Source: Stramenopiles sp. TOSAG23-2 (lineage: Eukaryota > Sar). From it: a stretch of DNA of 28,322 bases. This document shows positions 16,873 through 26,961 of this stretch, piece after piece. Both the position numbers and the translations under genes were made by a program. The notes under the pieces are model-generated. The model was given only the letters and a program-made list of their open reading frames with translations. It was not told the DNA's origin and ran no database searches. The number at the start of each line of letters is the position of its first letter. Positions within the stretch are counted from its first letter, which is position 1. Where the stretch lies: the NCBI GenBank assembly GCA_900128395.1, contig LT649403.1, forward strand, positions 1 to 28,322. The letters run 5' to 3'.

Positions 16873-19800
16873 ATGGATGACATAGGTGAAGATAGAAATG
16901 CTAGGAGGAAAGCTAGGAAAATCTTTTTACCATATAATGTTGAAGATGATGGTGTACATACAGATATTGCACAGTGGCGACTACGTAAATTAAAAACCGA
17001 TAGTGACGAAGTTGATGAAGATGATCCAGATAATTTTCATCAACATCATCATTCTATAAAGTCACCACTTCCACCACGTCCAAAAAGTGCCGGGGAAATT
17101 TTAGATACCAATGGAAGGCCAGTTCCACCGTCTGAAACAAAAGCCGATAAATTTGCAACTCCTCGAATAGACGAAGGTGCTAGAACACCGCGTATAGGAG
17201 CAGATTGGCCAGTGGCACAGTTTGCAAGGAAATTTAGAGAAGAAATATTTCGTGGTAGACATTTAGAAAAATATGAAGCGGTAGCAATGACACAAAATGT
17301 AGAGCTAGCAGGCCGCACAAATAAATTGGAGTTAGAAATGGATAATGCCATTAGTGGCACAATAAAATGTTATTCGAAGTTACGGAAAGAATATATTAAA
17401 CAACGTGATACTTTACCTATAGATTTTTTAAAATATGATGTTGCAGATGGAAAAGGTTTACCATATATTCGTGAAAGGGCTGCTGGTAAAATATATAAAT
17501 GGATGAATAGAATATTAATGAAACGTGTTGGAAGGCACTTTGCTTTGTGGATAAAATTAGTTATGTGGTTTCGATGGTTACGCAAAGTGAAACGTGGGTT
17601 AAAAGTCATGGTTAGGGTCTCACGTAGAATTAGTATGCGAAAATGGAAGTTGCATACATTTTTACATCGAGAGGCAGAACGTTTACGAGCAGCGATTGTT
17701 TTACAAAGATTAATTAGAGGGCATTTTGGGAGGAAGAAAGCATATAGGCAATTAAGAATAAATGCGGCACATGCAATACAAATGAGACTTCGAATGTTTC
17801 AAGCTGTAACATTAGTTGACTATCATAGAAGGTGCAGAGAAGGCGCAAAAGCAATGCAACGCATGTGGCGTTATATGCAATTTAAAAAACATTGTGTAAT
17901 ACTGATGCAAACGTGGTATCGTATGAGGCGAGCAAAAAATGAGTTTTTACAAATTAAAGAATCTACTCGAAAGATCATGGAAAAATGGCTTGCATCCTTT
18001 CTAGCTAGGAAACAGCGTGCATATTATTTACATCTCAAACGGGGTAATTTAGTTGCATCAAGACATTGGCGAGGTAAAGTAGCCCGAAAATTATATTGGA
18101 GATTACATTGTGCACGTTTGATACAAGCAAGGTGGCGTGCAAATATGGCACGTTGGTTAATTTTTCACATGTTTCGTCGTCGTGCTGTTTTAAAAATACA
18201 GCCAGTATGGCGTGGATATCTAGGTCGTATTATTTTTATCAAACGCAAAGCTGGACAAGTATGTATACAAAAATATTTCTTAAAATGGACTGCTGAGCGC
18301 AATTATAAAAAAATGATTGCTAGTCGTAATCGTGCAAAAAAAAGTGCGCGTATACGTGTATCAGTCCGCCCAATTCATGGTATATCCCATATTATAGCAG
18401 CTGTAAAACCGGGTACGGTAGAGTGGCGCTGGGAAAGGCAAAAGCGGGGTATGCCACCAATAGCAAAAGCGGTATGGATGGCGAAGAGAGGATTGGAAAT
18501 TTTAGCATTCCGTGTATCCGATGGGGTTGATTATAAAATTGTAATGGAACACAAAGAATTGCAACAGCGATGGGAAATGTATCGTTTGCGTGGTAAAAGA
18601 ACGCCTGGGCCTTATTCAAAGGCGTTTTTAAATTTATTGTTTGATCAATTGAAAGTTAGCCCATTACATGGCACGGCACAAATTGTACGCACTACAAGAA
18701 CTGAGCGTGGTAAGAAAATTGGTGCATTGACACACAAAGTGGGGGAAAGATGGTTTATTGTTACAGTATGGTTATATAATGAAGAATATTGTTGGAGAGC
18801 ATTCGATCCTCAAAATCAAAGGACATATCGTGGCACTGTCATACGCCGCGAATTGGAGAAAAGATTAAATAGGTATGATGCTGTGGAAGAATTAAACGAA
18901 GAATACAGGCAATTTCCATTATTATCAAAGAAAGCGTTTGGTTGGGTATTGGGGAAAATGGTTGTCTACGATAAATACGCAATGCAAGCATTTTGGAAAT
19001 CACCTATATATGATGAAGGCATTTTGATACTTGATCAGCAGGAAGATGTTATGGCAATGCGCATTCAGTGTGGTTTTCGTTGTATGTTGGCACGTGGGAA
19101 ATTATTTGAAAAAATTAAGGAATGGTATCGGAAGATGTGGGATAAGGAATATCAATCGTATTATTATTTCTCCCGAATTACTGAGACAAGAAGCTGGGAT
19201 CAACCATTGTTATTGTGGAGAACAAACCGTTGGGATATTGAACCTATCGATATTTGGGATCCTGTTATTCGTGATGGGGAACAATGGTACTTCAATGGCG
19301 CACGGGATGCGTGGAGTTATCTATCTGAAGCCGAAGCAGCAGACATTATCGGCGCATTTTACAAGAAACATATTATGGGTGATACTTGCACATTGCCTTC
19401 GTTGGCTGATTTAGCGAAAGCAGTCAGATTCAAAGAATTGGTGCTTGATGCGTATGAAAAACATCCAGAAAAGTTGTCGGCTGTTGTGAATATGGCATTA
19501 TTAACCCACACTTCTACGCACAATTATAAGACTGCAAGGCAATTGTATAAAAAAGCGTTGAAATTATCAGATGCTAATCCAACTATTTTATATTCTGTCG
19601 GATTGTTTGAATTGGCTGATCGTACTTTCAGATACCAAGAGCCGCGATGGCAATTAGGATTAAAATATATAAGCGACGCAAAAGAATTGGATCATCGTCG
19701 CGACAAATTTGGTACAGCGGAGAAAATGTTTTTTAAATTTGCTGTTATTATTGGTTCGAATGACCCTAGATCATTACGCAACTGGGCACTTGTACATCAA

Positions 19801-20607
19801 TGTATACGCGAGGATTATAAAACTGCTGATAAATTGTACAGTCGTTCATTAACGCTTGATCCATATGATGAAAATACTCAAGTAAATTACGATAATTTTG
19901 TGCATGAATTCCGTAAAGGGGGTATATATGATCGTGCCGGTCCACCAATTGCTATAAAGAAAAATTGTATATTAAAACGTGAGGAGACTATTGACGGGCA
20001 ACACTGGCAATTGTTTCAGAATCCAGAAGCAATTTTAAAAGCCCATAGGACTTTTTGGTATTGCGTTCCAGCTGCACGTACAAGATGGGTGTCGCCGAAA
20101 TGGAAGCCACGTGGATTCTTGCCAACCGAGCTTCAAATTATGAAGGCCAAGAAACGAATTGTAACTGCTGAAAATCGTTATCGTAAGAATAGTATTGTTG
20201 AAAAGGCAAAGGCAAGAGAAAAGGGCCAAAATGCATTTTTAAACAAATTGGAAAAACGAGCTAAAGGGGGTTTAACATCACCTGGATCTAGTAAGCCTGC
20301 AACCTCAGCAAATACAAGTCCAACTGGAAGTCAACAATCCGATGATTTATACCACGGTGGCAGTTTGGCTGAATTGTTAGGTGCAGCACCAGGTAGTCCA
20401 GTAGCAACTGAATTAACCAGTATGCAACAAATGTTAATCACAACTAGCCAACGATTAATAGAATTGGAGGCCAAGCAGAATGAGAACGATGAGTTAGAAC
20501 GTATAAAATCGATGGTAGAAGAGCAAAATGCGAAGATTTCTCAATTAATGGAGTCATTACAAAAGCAAGAGAGTGGGTTCGAAAAACCAGAAAAAATGTA
20601 CGAGTAA
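16873..20607 (+). CDS. Large IQ-motif/WW/TPR protein (putative calmodulin-binding, cytoskeletal or flagellar)
   Basis: 1244 aa from the ATG at 16873 (MDDIGEDRNARRKARK). Starting at 16828 would need TTG and cross a poly-T leader. Domains in order: charged N-terminus with PPRPKSAGEIL; a basic region; at least five IQ-like motifs between about 270 and 470 (VLQRLIRGHFGRKKAY, RLIQARWRANMARW, LKIQPVWRGYLGR) and another at about 727-745 (MRIQCGFRCMLARGK); a WW domain at about 751-780 (KEYQSYYYFSRITETRSWDQP); helical TPR/HAT-like repeats at about 870-1010 (YKTARQLYKKALKLSDANP, YKTADKLYSRSLTLDP); a Ser/Thr/Pro/Gly linker; and a C-terminal coiled coil (about 1185-1236). IQ motifs bind calmodulin-like light chains and WW binds Pro-rich ligands. 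Similar IQ+WW+TPR proteins are, from memory, frequent in flagellated protists such as oomycetes. The role is inferred. Confidence 0.9.
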   Translation: MDDIGEDRNARRKARKIFLPYNVEDDGVHTDIAQWRLRKLKTDSDEVDEDDPDNFHQHHHSIKSPLPPRPKSAGEILDTNGRPVPPSETKADKFATPRIDEGARTPRIGADWPVAQFARKFREEIFRGRHLEKYEAVAMTQNVELAGRTNKLELEMDNAISGTIKCYSKLRKEYIKQRDTLPIDFLKYDVADGKGLPYIRERAAGKIYKWMNRILMKRVGRHFALWIKLVMWFRWLRKVKRGLKVMVRVSRRISMRKWKLHTFLHREAERLRAAIVLQRLIRGHFGRKKAYRQLRINAAHAIQMRLRMFQAVTLVDYHRRCREGAKAMQRMWRYMQFKKHCVILMQTWYRMRRAKNEFLQIKESTRKIMEKWLASFLARKQRAYYLHLKRGNLVASRHWRGKVARKLYWRLHCARLIQARWRANMARWLIFHMFRRRAVLKIQPVWRGYLGRIIFIKRKAGQVCIQKYFLKWTAERNYKKMIASRNRAKKSARIRVSVRPIHGISHIIAAVKPGTVEWRWERQKRGMPPIAKAVWMAKRGLEILAFRVSDGVDYKIVMEHKELQQRWEMYRLRGKRTPGPYSKAFLNLLFDQLKVSPLHGTAQIVRTTRTERGKKIGALTHKVGERWFIVTVWLYNEEYCWRAFDPQNQRTYRGTVIRRELEKRLNRYDAVEELNEEYRQFPLLSKKAFGWVLGKMVVYDKYAMQAFWKSPIYDEGILILDQQEDVMAMRIQCGFRCMLARGKLFEKIKEWYRKMWDKEYQSYYYFSRITETRSWDQPLLLWRTNRWDIEPIDIWDPVIRDGEQWYFNGARDAWSYLSEAEAADIIGAFYKKHIMGDTCTLPSLADLAKAVRFKELVLDAYEKHPEKLSAVVNMALLTHTSTHNYKTARQLYKKALKLSDANPTILYSVGLFELADRTFRYQEPRWQLGLKYISDAKELDHRRDKFGTAEKMFFKFAVIIGSNDPRSLRNWALVHQCIREDYKTADKLYSRSLTLDPYDENTQVNYDNFVHEFRKGGIYDRAGPPIAIKKNCILKREETIDGQHWQLFQNPEAILKAHRTFWYCVPAARTRWVSPKWKPRGFLPTELQIMKAKKRIVTAENRYRKNSIVEKAKAREKGQNAFLNKLEKRAKGGLTSPGSSKPATSANTSPTGSQQSDDLYHGGSLAELLGAAPGSPVATELTSMQQMLITTSQRLIELEAKQNENDELERIKSMVEEQNAKISQLMESLQKQESGFEKPEKMYE

Positions 20608-20714
20608 AAAAAGTTGTAATAAATGTTATATAAAAAATATTGAAAATAAATATCATATATAATGTATTTTTTATACTCGTAATAATGAATATACGTATCA
20701 TAATTAAAAAATAC

Positions 20715-20729
20715 GTTCGTAATACGAAC
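20715..20729. repeat. TACGAAC inverted repeat (hairpin)
   Basis: GTTCGTA and TACGAAC flank a single A. It is nested inside a wider TACTCGTA/TACGAGTA inverted repeat, giving a potential two-tier stem in the 3' region of both flanking genes. Confidence 0.55.
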
Positions 20730-20783
20730 CGTAAAAAAATACGAGTACACATATATACACATATATATTAAACGCGTACATTT

Positions 20784-20798
20784 ATACGAAGTTCGTAT
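20784..20798. repeat. TACGAA inverted repeat
   Basis: ATACGAA-G-TTCGTAT is a 7-bp inverted repeat around one G. It uses the same core (TACGAA) as the repeats at 13100-13159 and 20715-20729. Confidence 0.55.
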
Positions 20799-20959
20799 TT
20801 ATTTATTAAACGGATATAATTATAAAACTTACGAAGATTTTAACCATTCATTAATATATTTAAAACGCGGGGTATAACCTAAAAGACATTTCATAATCAC
20901 CCGAAGTATCAAATATTACGTCGAAAACGAGTATTATCATAAGTATGACCATATGATAT

Positions 20960-23044
20960 TTATCTTCCAAGTAAATTTAAAAGTGCGCTTACTCCCTCTC
21001 CACATGTTGATTTATCATTATCACTCCCTGTCTCCTTCTTATTTGATTTTTTCTTCAGCTGTCGCCTTGCTTTAATTTTCTTGCTTCTATCCATCCATTG
21101 TAACCAAACAGCAATTGCATCACTAGTATATTTTGCCATGCCAATTGTTGCCAATTCACCTAATCGACTTGTTACATCATCTTCAACAGACATGAATTCT
21201 GTATCATTATCATTACGAAATGATTTTTCTAATGCTAACAATAATTTTGCAGCTTCTTTTAATATTTCTACATTATCAATTTTTGATGGAAAATATAGTC
21301 CTTTTAGTGCTTCAATCGAAACTACTTCAGGTTTAATACGTTCTAGTATTCTACCATACGCACATTTAATAGATTGTTCTTGTTGGATATTAGATTTATT
21401 GATTGATATACGATTCGGATGCTGCCTCAATCCAAGTAATATATGGCCTAGATTCATTACCTTGCAATGTGAATTTTCTAATTTTTCAAACCAACAAGCA
21501 TAATCTTCAATACAACTGAAGGTGCTATCTTCTGGATACCCTTTAAATAATATGCCTTCATCAGCATCATCAAAAAATACTTTACGACGCAACATAATAG
21601 TAGGATGTGCAATAGAACAAAAGAAGAACATACTCCAATTTACGAGCATATGATTAGTTGGGTTCATAATGCCTGTTCCAATGATATCGTAAGTTGGATT
21701 CATTTTAAATGCGTTTATTTGATACCAAAATCTTTCTGGGTGTGCAATATCATCACTATCCATGCGTACAATAAACTTTCCTTTACTTCGTTTAATACCT
21801 ACATTTAAACTGCGTGCTATACCAATATTGTTTTCATTTTGAATCACTACTATGCGTTTATCTTTCTTTAAATATACATTTAATATATCGTTGGTTTCAT
21901 CAATAGAGCCATCATTCACAATGATAAATTCAAATTTAGTATATGTTTGGCATAAAATACTATCGATTGCTTGTTCTAAATATTTTGCACCGTTATATAC
22001 GCACATAATCACAGAAAGAAATTCCTCCTCGTCATTAGCGTCATAAGAATTGTTAGTTGATGTTTCTTGTAAGTACAGTTCACCGATATGAACACTGGGA
22101 AAACAGTTTTGTTTATATTTTACTCTATTCAATAATAAATTACGATTTTTTATATATTGATTTTCTAATAGATTTGCATCATTCGCTGTGCCATATATAG
22201 CATTTTGAAAAACATCTTGTACACGATTCACGGTCAATACAGACATTATTGGTAAAGTAGGACAAGCACATAGCGGATACATTTTTACAAAGTTAATCTT
22301 GTGGTTTTCATCGGTTGCTGATTTTTTCCCTTTTTTTAATACTTTGTTTCCATTCACTTCAAGTAAATTAGGGTGCGAGTATCCCTTTTTTCCAAATTTT
22401 GCTTCAATTCTTTCCATAATAGCGGCAATATGTGTTCTTCTATATATGGAGCAGCATAAATCAAATGGATAATTCCAATCAGCTGTACCTTCGCTGCGAT
22501 CGAAAAACGCCAAGTTGATGGTATTTTTAAATGTCTGATTCAAACTTGTAAAAAAAGTAGGTCTTGCTGCTTTTGCATTTTTTGGGTGGCAATATGTTAC
22601 GTTTGGATTTAATTTTAAATGCACCGAAAATAATTTCGATCCATTCTTTGCATCATCGTACACATTTGAAATCAAATTTAAAGATATATCTTGATAAAAT
22701 AGCACATCATCAACAGCAAAGATTATATAAATATTTTTGTTAATAGCACCAAAAGTATTATTAACCATTTGTTCCAATTGAAGTGAAAAATCTTCTCGAT
22801 TTTTCTCTTTAATAAAGTTAACATTTGGATACGACTTTATAACATGATCATACGATTCTTCGTATGTTTCACTAGTATTATCACCCTCCTTGTCTGTGAA
22901 TGTATATAATACATTGACAATTAATGAAATCTTTTCGTCATCGCATTTTAAATGCGCGTAAACTGACGATAAGAATTGACTTAATTGAAATGGTCGATCT
23001 TTTGAAAAGCATATTATATTAAATAATTGATTTGTTGTACCCAT
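20960..23044 (-). CDS. Tandem glycosyltransferase: N-terminal GT-A-like domain fused to a family 2 glycosyltransferase
   Basis: 694 aa from the ATG at 23044. The N-terminal part (about 1-300) starts NIICFSKDRPFQLSQFLSSV, has an acidic pair in IIFAVDDVLFYQ (about 105-116) where a DxD metal site would be, and a DWNYPFDLCCSIYRR motif; I take it as a diverged GT-A domain. From about 340 to 600 is a classical GT2 domain: LSVIMCVYNGAKYLEQAIDS, IIVNDGS (nucleotide-binding Asp), NIGIARSLNVGI, RMDSDD (about 426-431, DxD-type metal site), and an acceptor region with SIAHPTIMLRRKVFF and CIEDYACW, which supplies the probable catalytic Glu-Asp. The C-terminus is helical and Lys-rich. There is no signal peptide or membrane helix, so a cytosolic or peripherally bound enzyme is expected. 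The sugar and acceptor are unknown. Confidence 0.92.
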   Translation of the reverse strand: MGTTNQLFNIICFSKDRPFQLSQFLSSVYAHLKCDDEKISLIVNVLYTFTDKEGDNTSETYEESYDHVIKSYPNVNFIKEKNREDFSLQLEQMVNNTFGAINKNIYIIFAVDDVLFYQDISLNLISNVYDDAKNGSKLFSVHLKLNPNVTYCHPKNAKAARPTFFTSLNQTFKNTINLAFFDRSEGTADWNYPFDLCCSIYRRTHIAAIMERIEAKFGKKGYSHPNLLEVNGNKVLKKGKKSATDENHKINFVKMYPLCACPTLPIMSVLTVNRVQDVFQNAIYGTANDANLLENQYIKNRNLLLNRVKYKQNCFPSVHIGELYLQETSTNNSYDANDEEEFLSVIMCVYNGAKYLEQAIDSILCQTYTKFEFIIVNDGSIDETNDILNVYLKKDKRIVVIQNENNIGIARSLNVGIKRSKGKFIVRMDSDDIAHPERFWYQINAFKMNPTYDIIGTGIMNPTNHMLVNWSMFFFCSIAHPTIMLRRKVFFDDADEGILFKGYPEDSTFSCIEDYACWFEKLENSHCKVMNLGHILLGLRQHPNRISINKSNIQQEQSIKCAYGRILERIKPEVVSIEALKGLYFPSKIDNVEILKEAAKLLLALEKSFRNDNDTEFMSVEDDVTSRLGELATIGMAKYTSDAIAVWLQWMDRSKKIKARRQLKKKSNKKETGSDNDKSTCGEGVSALLNLLGR

Positions 23045-23604
23045 GAATCACTTAAAGTTTTTAAAATGATAAAATTTTCAGATGCAAAGGAGCCGGTGTT
23101 TTTCAATTATTTATCTTCGTTACTCATATGTATATAATATAATATATTATACACACACACTTGTTAATGTTTTCCAATATATATAAATGTCTATAGATAT
23201 ATCGTATAATAATTCTCAATTGTTTCAATTTATTATATTATTATTACTACTACTAGTTTTACAGTATCCTTCACACTTGTTAATGTTTTCCAATATATAT
23301 ATATATTATATAATAATATATGTCGTTCTATCGTTGCACAATCATGATGACCAGCTATAGTAGAAATAGGGTGGATTAAGCGATTAAAAAGCACTACTAA
23401 TTATACACACATATATTAGCTTATACCAATATACATCTAAAAATGTATATACATAGTAGACGACTGTTTAAAAGATTGTAGTACAAATATATAATATCGG
23501 GGTAATTCATTAGAAATTTAATTAGCAACAACCATTATACGTTTATACATACATCACGCATAAATAATTTATATACAGGCACAAACACATATAAATAATC
23601 CATC
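23045..23604. other. Divergent intergenic gap 5 (560 bp)
   Basis: It contains a 30-bp direct repeat (23156-23185 and 23272-23301), a CA repeat at 23151-23160, AT tracts, and GACCAGCTATAG at 23349-23360. TAGACGACT at about 23456 matches the complement of the AGTCGTCTA element found in divergent gap 1. No gene is seen. Confidence 0.55.
23156..23301. repeat. Pair of 30-bp direct repeats, 116-bp offset
   Basis: CACACTTGTTAATGTTTTCC followed by AATATATATA occurs at 23156-23185 and again, without mismatch, at 23272-23301. The copies lie in the shared promoter region of the glycosyltransferase and transportin genes. A local duplication or a paired regulatory site would explain them. Confidence 0.8.
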
Positions 23605-26600
23605 ATGTTTTCTGAACGAATATGGAATAATAATAATCATTCGAAACAATATCCATTTGATGTGAACCAATATTTAAGAATATTATACGGCCCATCTTCA
23701 ATAGATAGAACTCAAATAAGTCGTCAAACAGCCAGTGAACAGTTGCTGCTCTTTCAAAAAGATAAACTAGCATGGATATATGTAAAAGATATGATCAATA
23801 AGATAAAAGATGCACCAATTGCTAATCACGAAGCATATTACCAAGCATATTATGGTGCATCTACATTATATTGGAAAATTATCAATGAAGGAGATCAACT
23901 AGCTATTGACGATCGAATTTTTTTATCTAATTCAATTTATGCGTGTATTTTGCAGATGAAATGCGTCCATCTCACTCAATATTCAAGTATTTTAAAACGT
24001 CTATGTCTAGCTCATGTACATTTATCCTTGCAAAATATCATTAATGAAAAAATATTAAACGCCTCTTTTAATGCCCCATTTAAGCTACTTGAAATAAGCA
24101 GTAGTAAAATGACAGAAGAAAATTTCAACGATAAAGTAATAACTTGGTTACATATTGTATTGAACGAATCAAACAGCTATTTATATGAAAAAAAAGCAAA
24201 TAATAATGATGATAATGAAGGGGCAAACGTAAACAATTTATTAATGTTAGAAAAGTACGTAGACGCATTAAAGTCGCATGGAGCAACCGTGGCAATATTT
24301 ATTAGTAAATGTGTTGAAAGTTTATTGCAAACTAATCATATTTCCGAAACAGTAAAACTATCAAATCAGAAAAAAATGTTAAATTGTATCAACACTTGGA
24401 TATTAGACGGTGATATTTCCCCACAATGCATCGCTGAATCTACTAATTTGATTCAAATTGCACTATCATTAAATTCAATAGAGAACGTAGAGTTATTAGA
24501 AAATCTTATATTGAATTATAGCCGATGTGAATTGGATTATTATGTACATAAGCAAATTATTGAAGGTATTCATATATTACATCTGAAATGGCTTGAAATG
24601 TATACAAAACAACAGCAAGTACATAAATTATCTAATAATAATAATATGAATGATGATAGTGCTCAGCATCAGCAATTGTATTACAGTCTTGAAAAAATTC
24701 TAGGTAGGGCATATTTGTCAATCGATGAAGCGTATGCCTGGCTAAAAGATTTAAGCAAAAATGATGATAGTTTTATTCGATTGAAAATGGAGATGGTACA
24801 ATTCAATATTAGCAATTTATCCAATAAAATTCATTCATTTGAAAATGCAAATATGGCATTGACATTTTTTGATAATTTTGGGGATAACCCAATACTAACC
24901 CAACACGCAAATTTTTACGATAATTTTATACAATTATTAGTAAATGCATGTAGTATGTTGCATTTGTGTCATTTGGAAGATTTTAATTTTGAAGGATTAG
25001 ATGAAGTAGAAGCATTTCATTTCTTTCGTTCCCATGCTCGAGAGACTATGTTGTTGATTGCATCTTCTTGGACTAATGTAAATGCATATAAATGTTTGCA
25101 ATCGATTGTATCGTTATTGAATAATATAGAATCAACGGAAAGTGCTGAAAGTATTTTCTGGTTATTGCATGAATTAGATGATGCATGTAATACTATTGAT
25201 GGAGATGATGAAAATATGAATGAAAATTCCATTCGTGCCGATGAAAGTATACAATTATGGACCCAATTGTACACAGGCATACTGTCATTGCCATCTTTTC
25301 AACAACCGATAACAATGCTTCGTAGCATATACCAGCTAATAGAAAAAAATAATGATAGTGTCATATGTTATTTTAACGCATCTACCATCATCCAACAATT
25401 AATCGAGCTTTTAATCAAAGAATTATATTATCAACCACATCAATCAGTACAAGTGCATTGTGCACGATCATTGTATTATTTATTAAGTAATGTAAAAATT
25501 TGTAAAAAACTAAATCAAGAATGCGACGTAACATTTATTCACGATGTTGTTAAATTTTTCATCGAGAAGGAAAATGCGAATAACAATGTTAATATTGAAG
25601 TTCGAAGATATATCTATTGTAGTATTGTATCTTTGATAAAATATTATTATTCAAATACAAATAATAATGCAAATGATGGTAGTGTTATAATGGGATATTT
25701 AAAATGCATATTTTCATCTATGTGTAACCGTTTGAAATCCATTGCGAGTAATGCTAATCAATGTAACACTGCTCCAGCGCTGCATAGTGTGATGGAATCC
25801 TTTTTTTCGGAGATGAATATGATAAATGATACTTTAAGTACAATGGCATATGACATAAATATTATTGAAGATGATAACTACAATGTTTTATCGGTAATAC
25901 AAAAAATGGAACATTTATATACAACATGTATATTAGATGATGTGATATTTTCGGTACTAAAATTAGTTTCAGAAACTCCCACTATCACAAGCAATAAATT
26001 ATATTGGATAAAGATGGAGCAACAATTTTTGAAACTATATTTACACGTAATTGAAGCAAGTGGAATGGCTATTTTCCAGTTGAAAACATTAGAAATCATA
26101 TTCACAAATACAATGAAAATATTCAATGATAATCATTCCAATGCTAGTTTAAAAGCAGGGCATGTAGAAACATTAAATATGGTGCAAAAATCAACGATTG
26201 AAAATTATAGTAACATCTTAAAATTTTCAGGTACAAATAACATCACCGCTTGTAGTAATGCCATAAGTCGTGTTTATGAATTTGTCTGGGCTCTAAACTC
26301 ATATTTAATGCCAAATTTGTCACATTTTATTTTTCAATATCAACAACAAGGAATTGGCAACAACGATGGTATGCCATTACTACCATCTGTGGATTCATAT
26401 ACGACGTTTTTAAGTGTAATAGATGAAATAACCTATATACCATTGAATAACTCTCGTTTATTAGAATTTAGTAAATTGAATGATTTGTTATTGAATGGCT
26501 TGAATTTGTCGATGTATATGTTGGAATATATTTGTGTTCTTTGTAAATCAAATTATCAACGTTTACAACGTGATCAAATAGGAAGAAAAATTATAAATAC

Positions 26601-26961
26601 ATATATTCGTATATATGAATATTACATTCAATGTAATCTTTTATGTGGCAATAATTTTAATATGGAGCTTTTGAATAAGAACTTGGAAATAACATTAAAT
26701 AAATTGTTGCTTCCTGCAATGTGGAATAAATTGACTGTAATATTGCAAAATAACATTGCACGATTAGTACATAGCATTTGCGGCAATAATGATGATAATA
26801 ATGAGAACAATCGATCTCTAGTATCAGAATTTCTATTAGCAAAGAATCAAGTGTTGCAGAAGATTTTTTTTATCGGTGGCGGGATGAATGGCATGCCAAA
26901 TCGTATAGTACCAAGAAGAAAACTATTGAAATTTATGAAGAAATATGTGAAAAGTTTGTAA
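23605..26961 (+). CDS. Importin-beta family nuclear transport receptor, transportin-3/importin-13-like
   Basis: 1118 aa from the ATG at 23605 to TAA. Residues about 16-60 (DVNQYLRILYGPSS, ASEQLLLFQKDKLAWIYV) match the start of the Mtr10/transportin-3/importin-13 branch of karyopherin-beta proteins, where a Tyr-x-x-P loop is followed by a helix with FQ...AW that contacts Ran-GTP. The remainder is a long helical solenoid with conserved-looking HEAT pieces, for example FHFFRSHARETMLLIASSW (about 472-490) and VQVHCARSLYYLLSNV. The length fits the 950-1100 aa usual for the family, with Asn/Asp-rich insertions in loops. Such receptors carry SR-type splicing factors or other cargo through nuclear pores. 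The protein is too diverged for me to say which cargo, and exportin-type function is not excluded. Confidence 0.8.
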   Translation: MFSERIWNNNNHSKQYPFDVNQYLRILYGPSSIDRTQISRQTASEQLLLFQKDKLAWIYVKDMINKIKDAPIANHEAYYQAYYGASTLYWKIINEGDQLAIDDRIFLSNSIYACILQMKCVHLTQYSSILKRLCLAHVHLSLQNIINEKILNASFNAPFKLLEISSSKMTEENFNDKVITWLHIVLNESNSYLYEKKANNNDDNEGANVNNLLMLEKYVDALKSHGATVAIFISKCVESLLQTNHISETVKLSNQKKMLNCINTWILDGDISPQCIAESTNLIQIALSLNSIENVELLENLILNYSRCELDYYVHKQIIEGIHILHLKWLEMYTKQQQVHKLSNNNNMNDDSAQHQQLYYSLEKILGRAYLSIDEAYAWLKDLSKNDDSFIRLKMEMVQFNISNLSNKIHSFENANMALTFFDNFGDNPILTQHANFYDNFIQLLVNACSMLHLCHLEDFNFEGLDEVEAFHFFRSHARETMLLIASSWTNVNAYKCLQSIVSLLNNIESTESAESIFWLLHELDDACNTIDGDDENMNENSIRADESIQLWTQLYTGILSLPSFQQPITMLRSIYQLIEKNNDSVICYFNASTIIQQLIELLIKELYYQPHQSVQVHCARSLYYLLSNVKICKKLNQECDVTFIHDVVKFFIEKENANNNVNIEVRRYIYCSIVSLIKYYYSNTNNNANDGSVIMGYLKCIFSSMCNRLKSIASNANQCNTAPALHSVMESFFSEMNMINDTLSTMAYDINIIEDDNYNVLSVIQKMEHLYTTCILDDVIFSVLKLVSETPTITSNKLYWIKMEQQFLKLYLHVIEASGMAIFQLKTLEIIFTNTMKIFNDNHSNASLKAGHVETLNMVQKSTIENYSNILKFSGTNNITACSNAISRVYEFVWALNSYLMPNLSHFIFQYQQQGIGNNDGMPLLPSVDSYTTFLSVIDEITYIPLNNSRLLEFSKLNDLLLNGLNLSMYMLEYICVLCKSNYQRLQRDQIGRKIINTYIRIYEYYIQCNLLCGNNFNMELLNKNLEITLNKLLLPAMWNKLTVILQNNIARLVHSICGNNDDNNENNRSLVSEFLLAKNQVLQKIFFIGGGMNGMPNRIVPRRKLLKFMKKYVKSL

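Larger units (their letters stand above)
20608..20959. other. Convergent intergenic gap 5 (352 bp), dense in TACG/CGTA motifs
   Basis: By hand I count about 13 TACG/CGTA tetramers here. Inverted repeats include GTTCGTA-A-TACGAAC at 20715-20729, ATACGAA-G-TTCGTAT at 20784-20798, and TACTCGTA (near 20674) pairing with ATACGAGTA (near 20739) around the first hairpin. No gene is seen. Confidence 0.65.
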
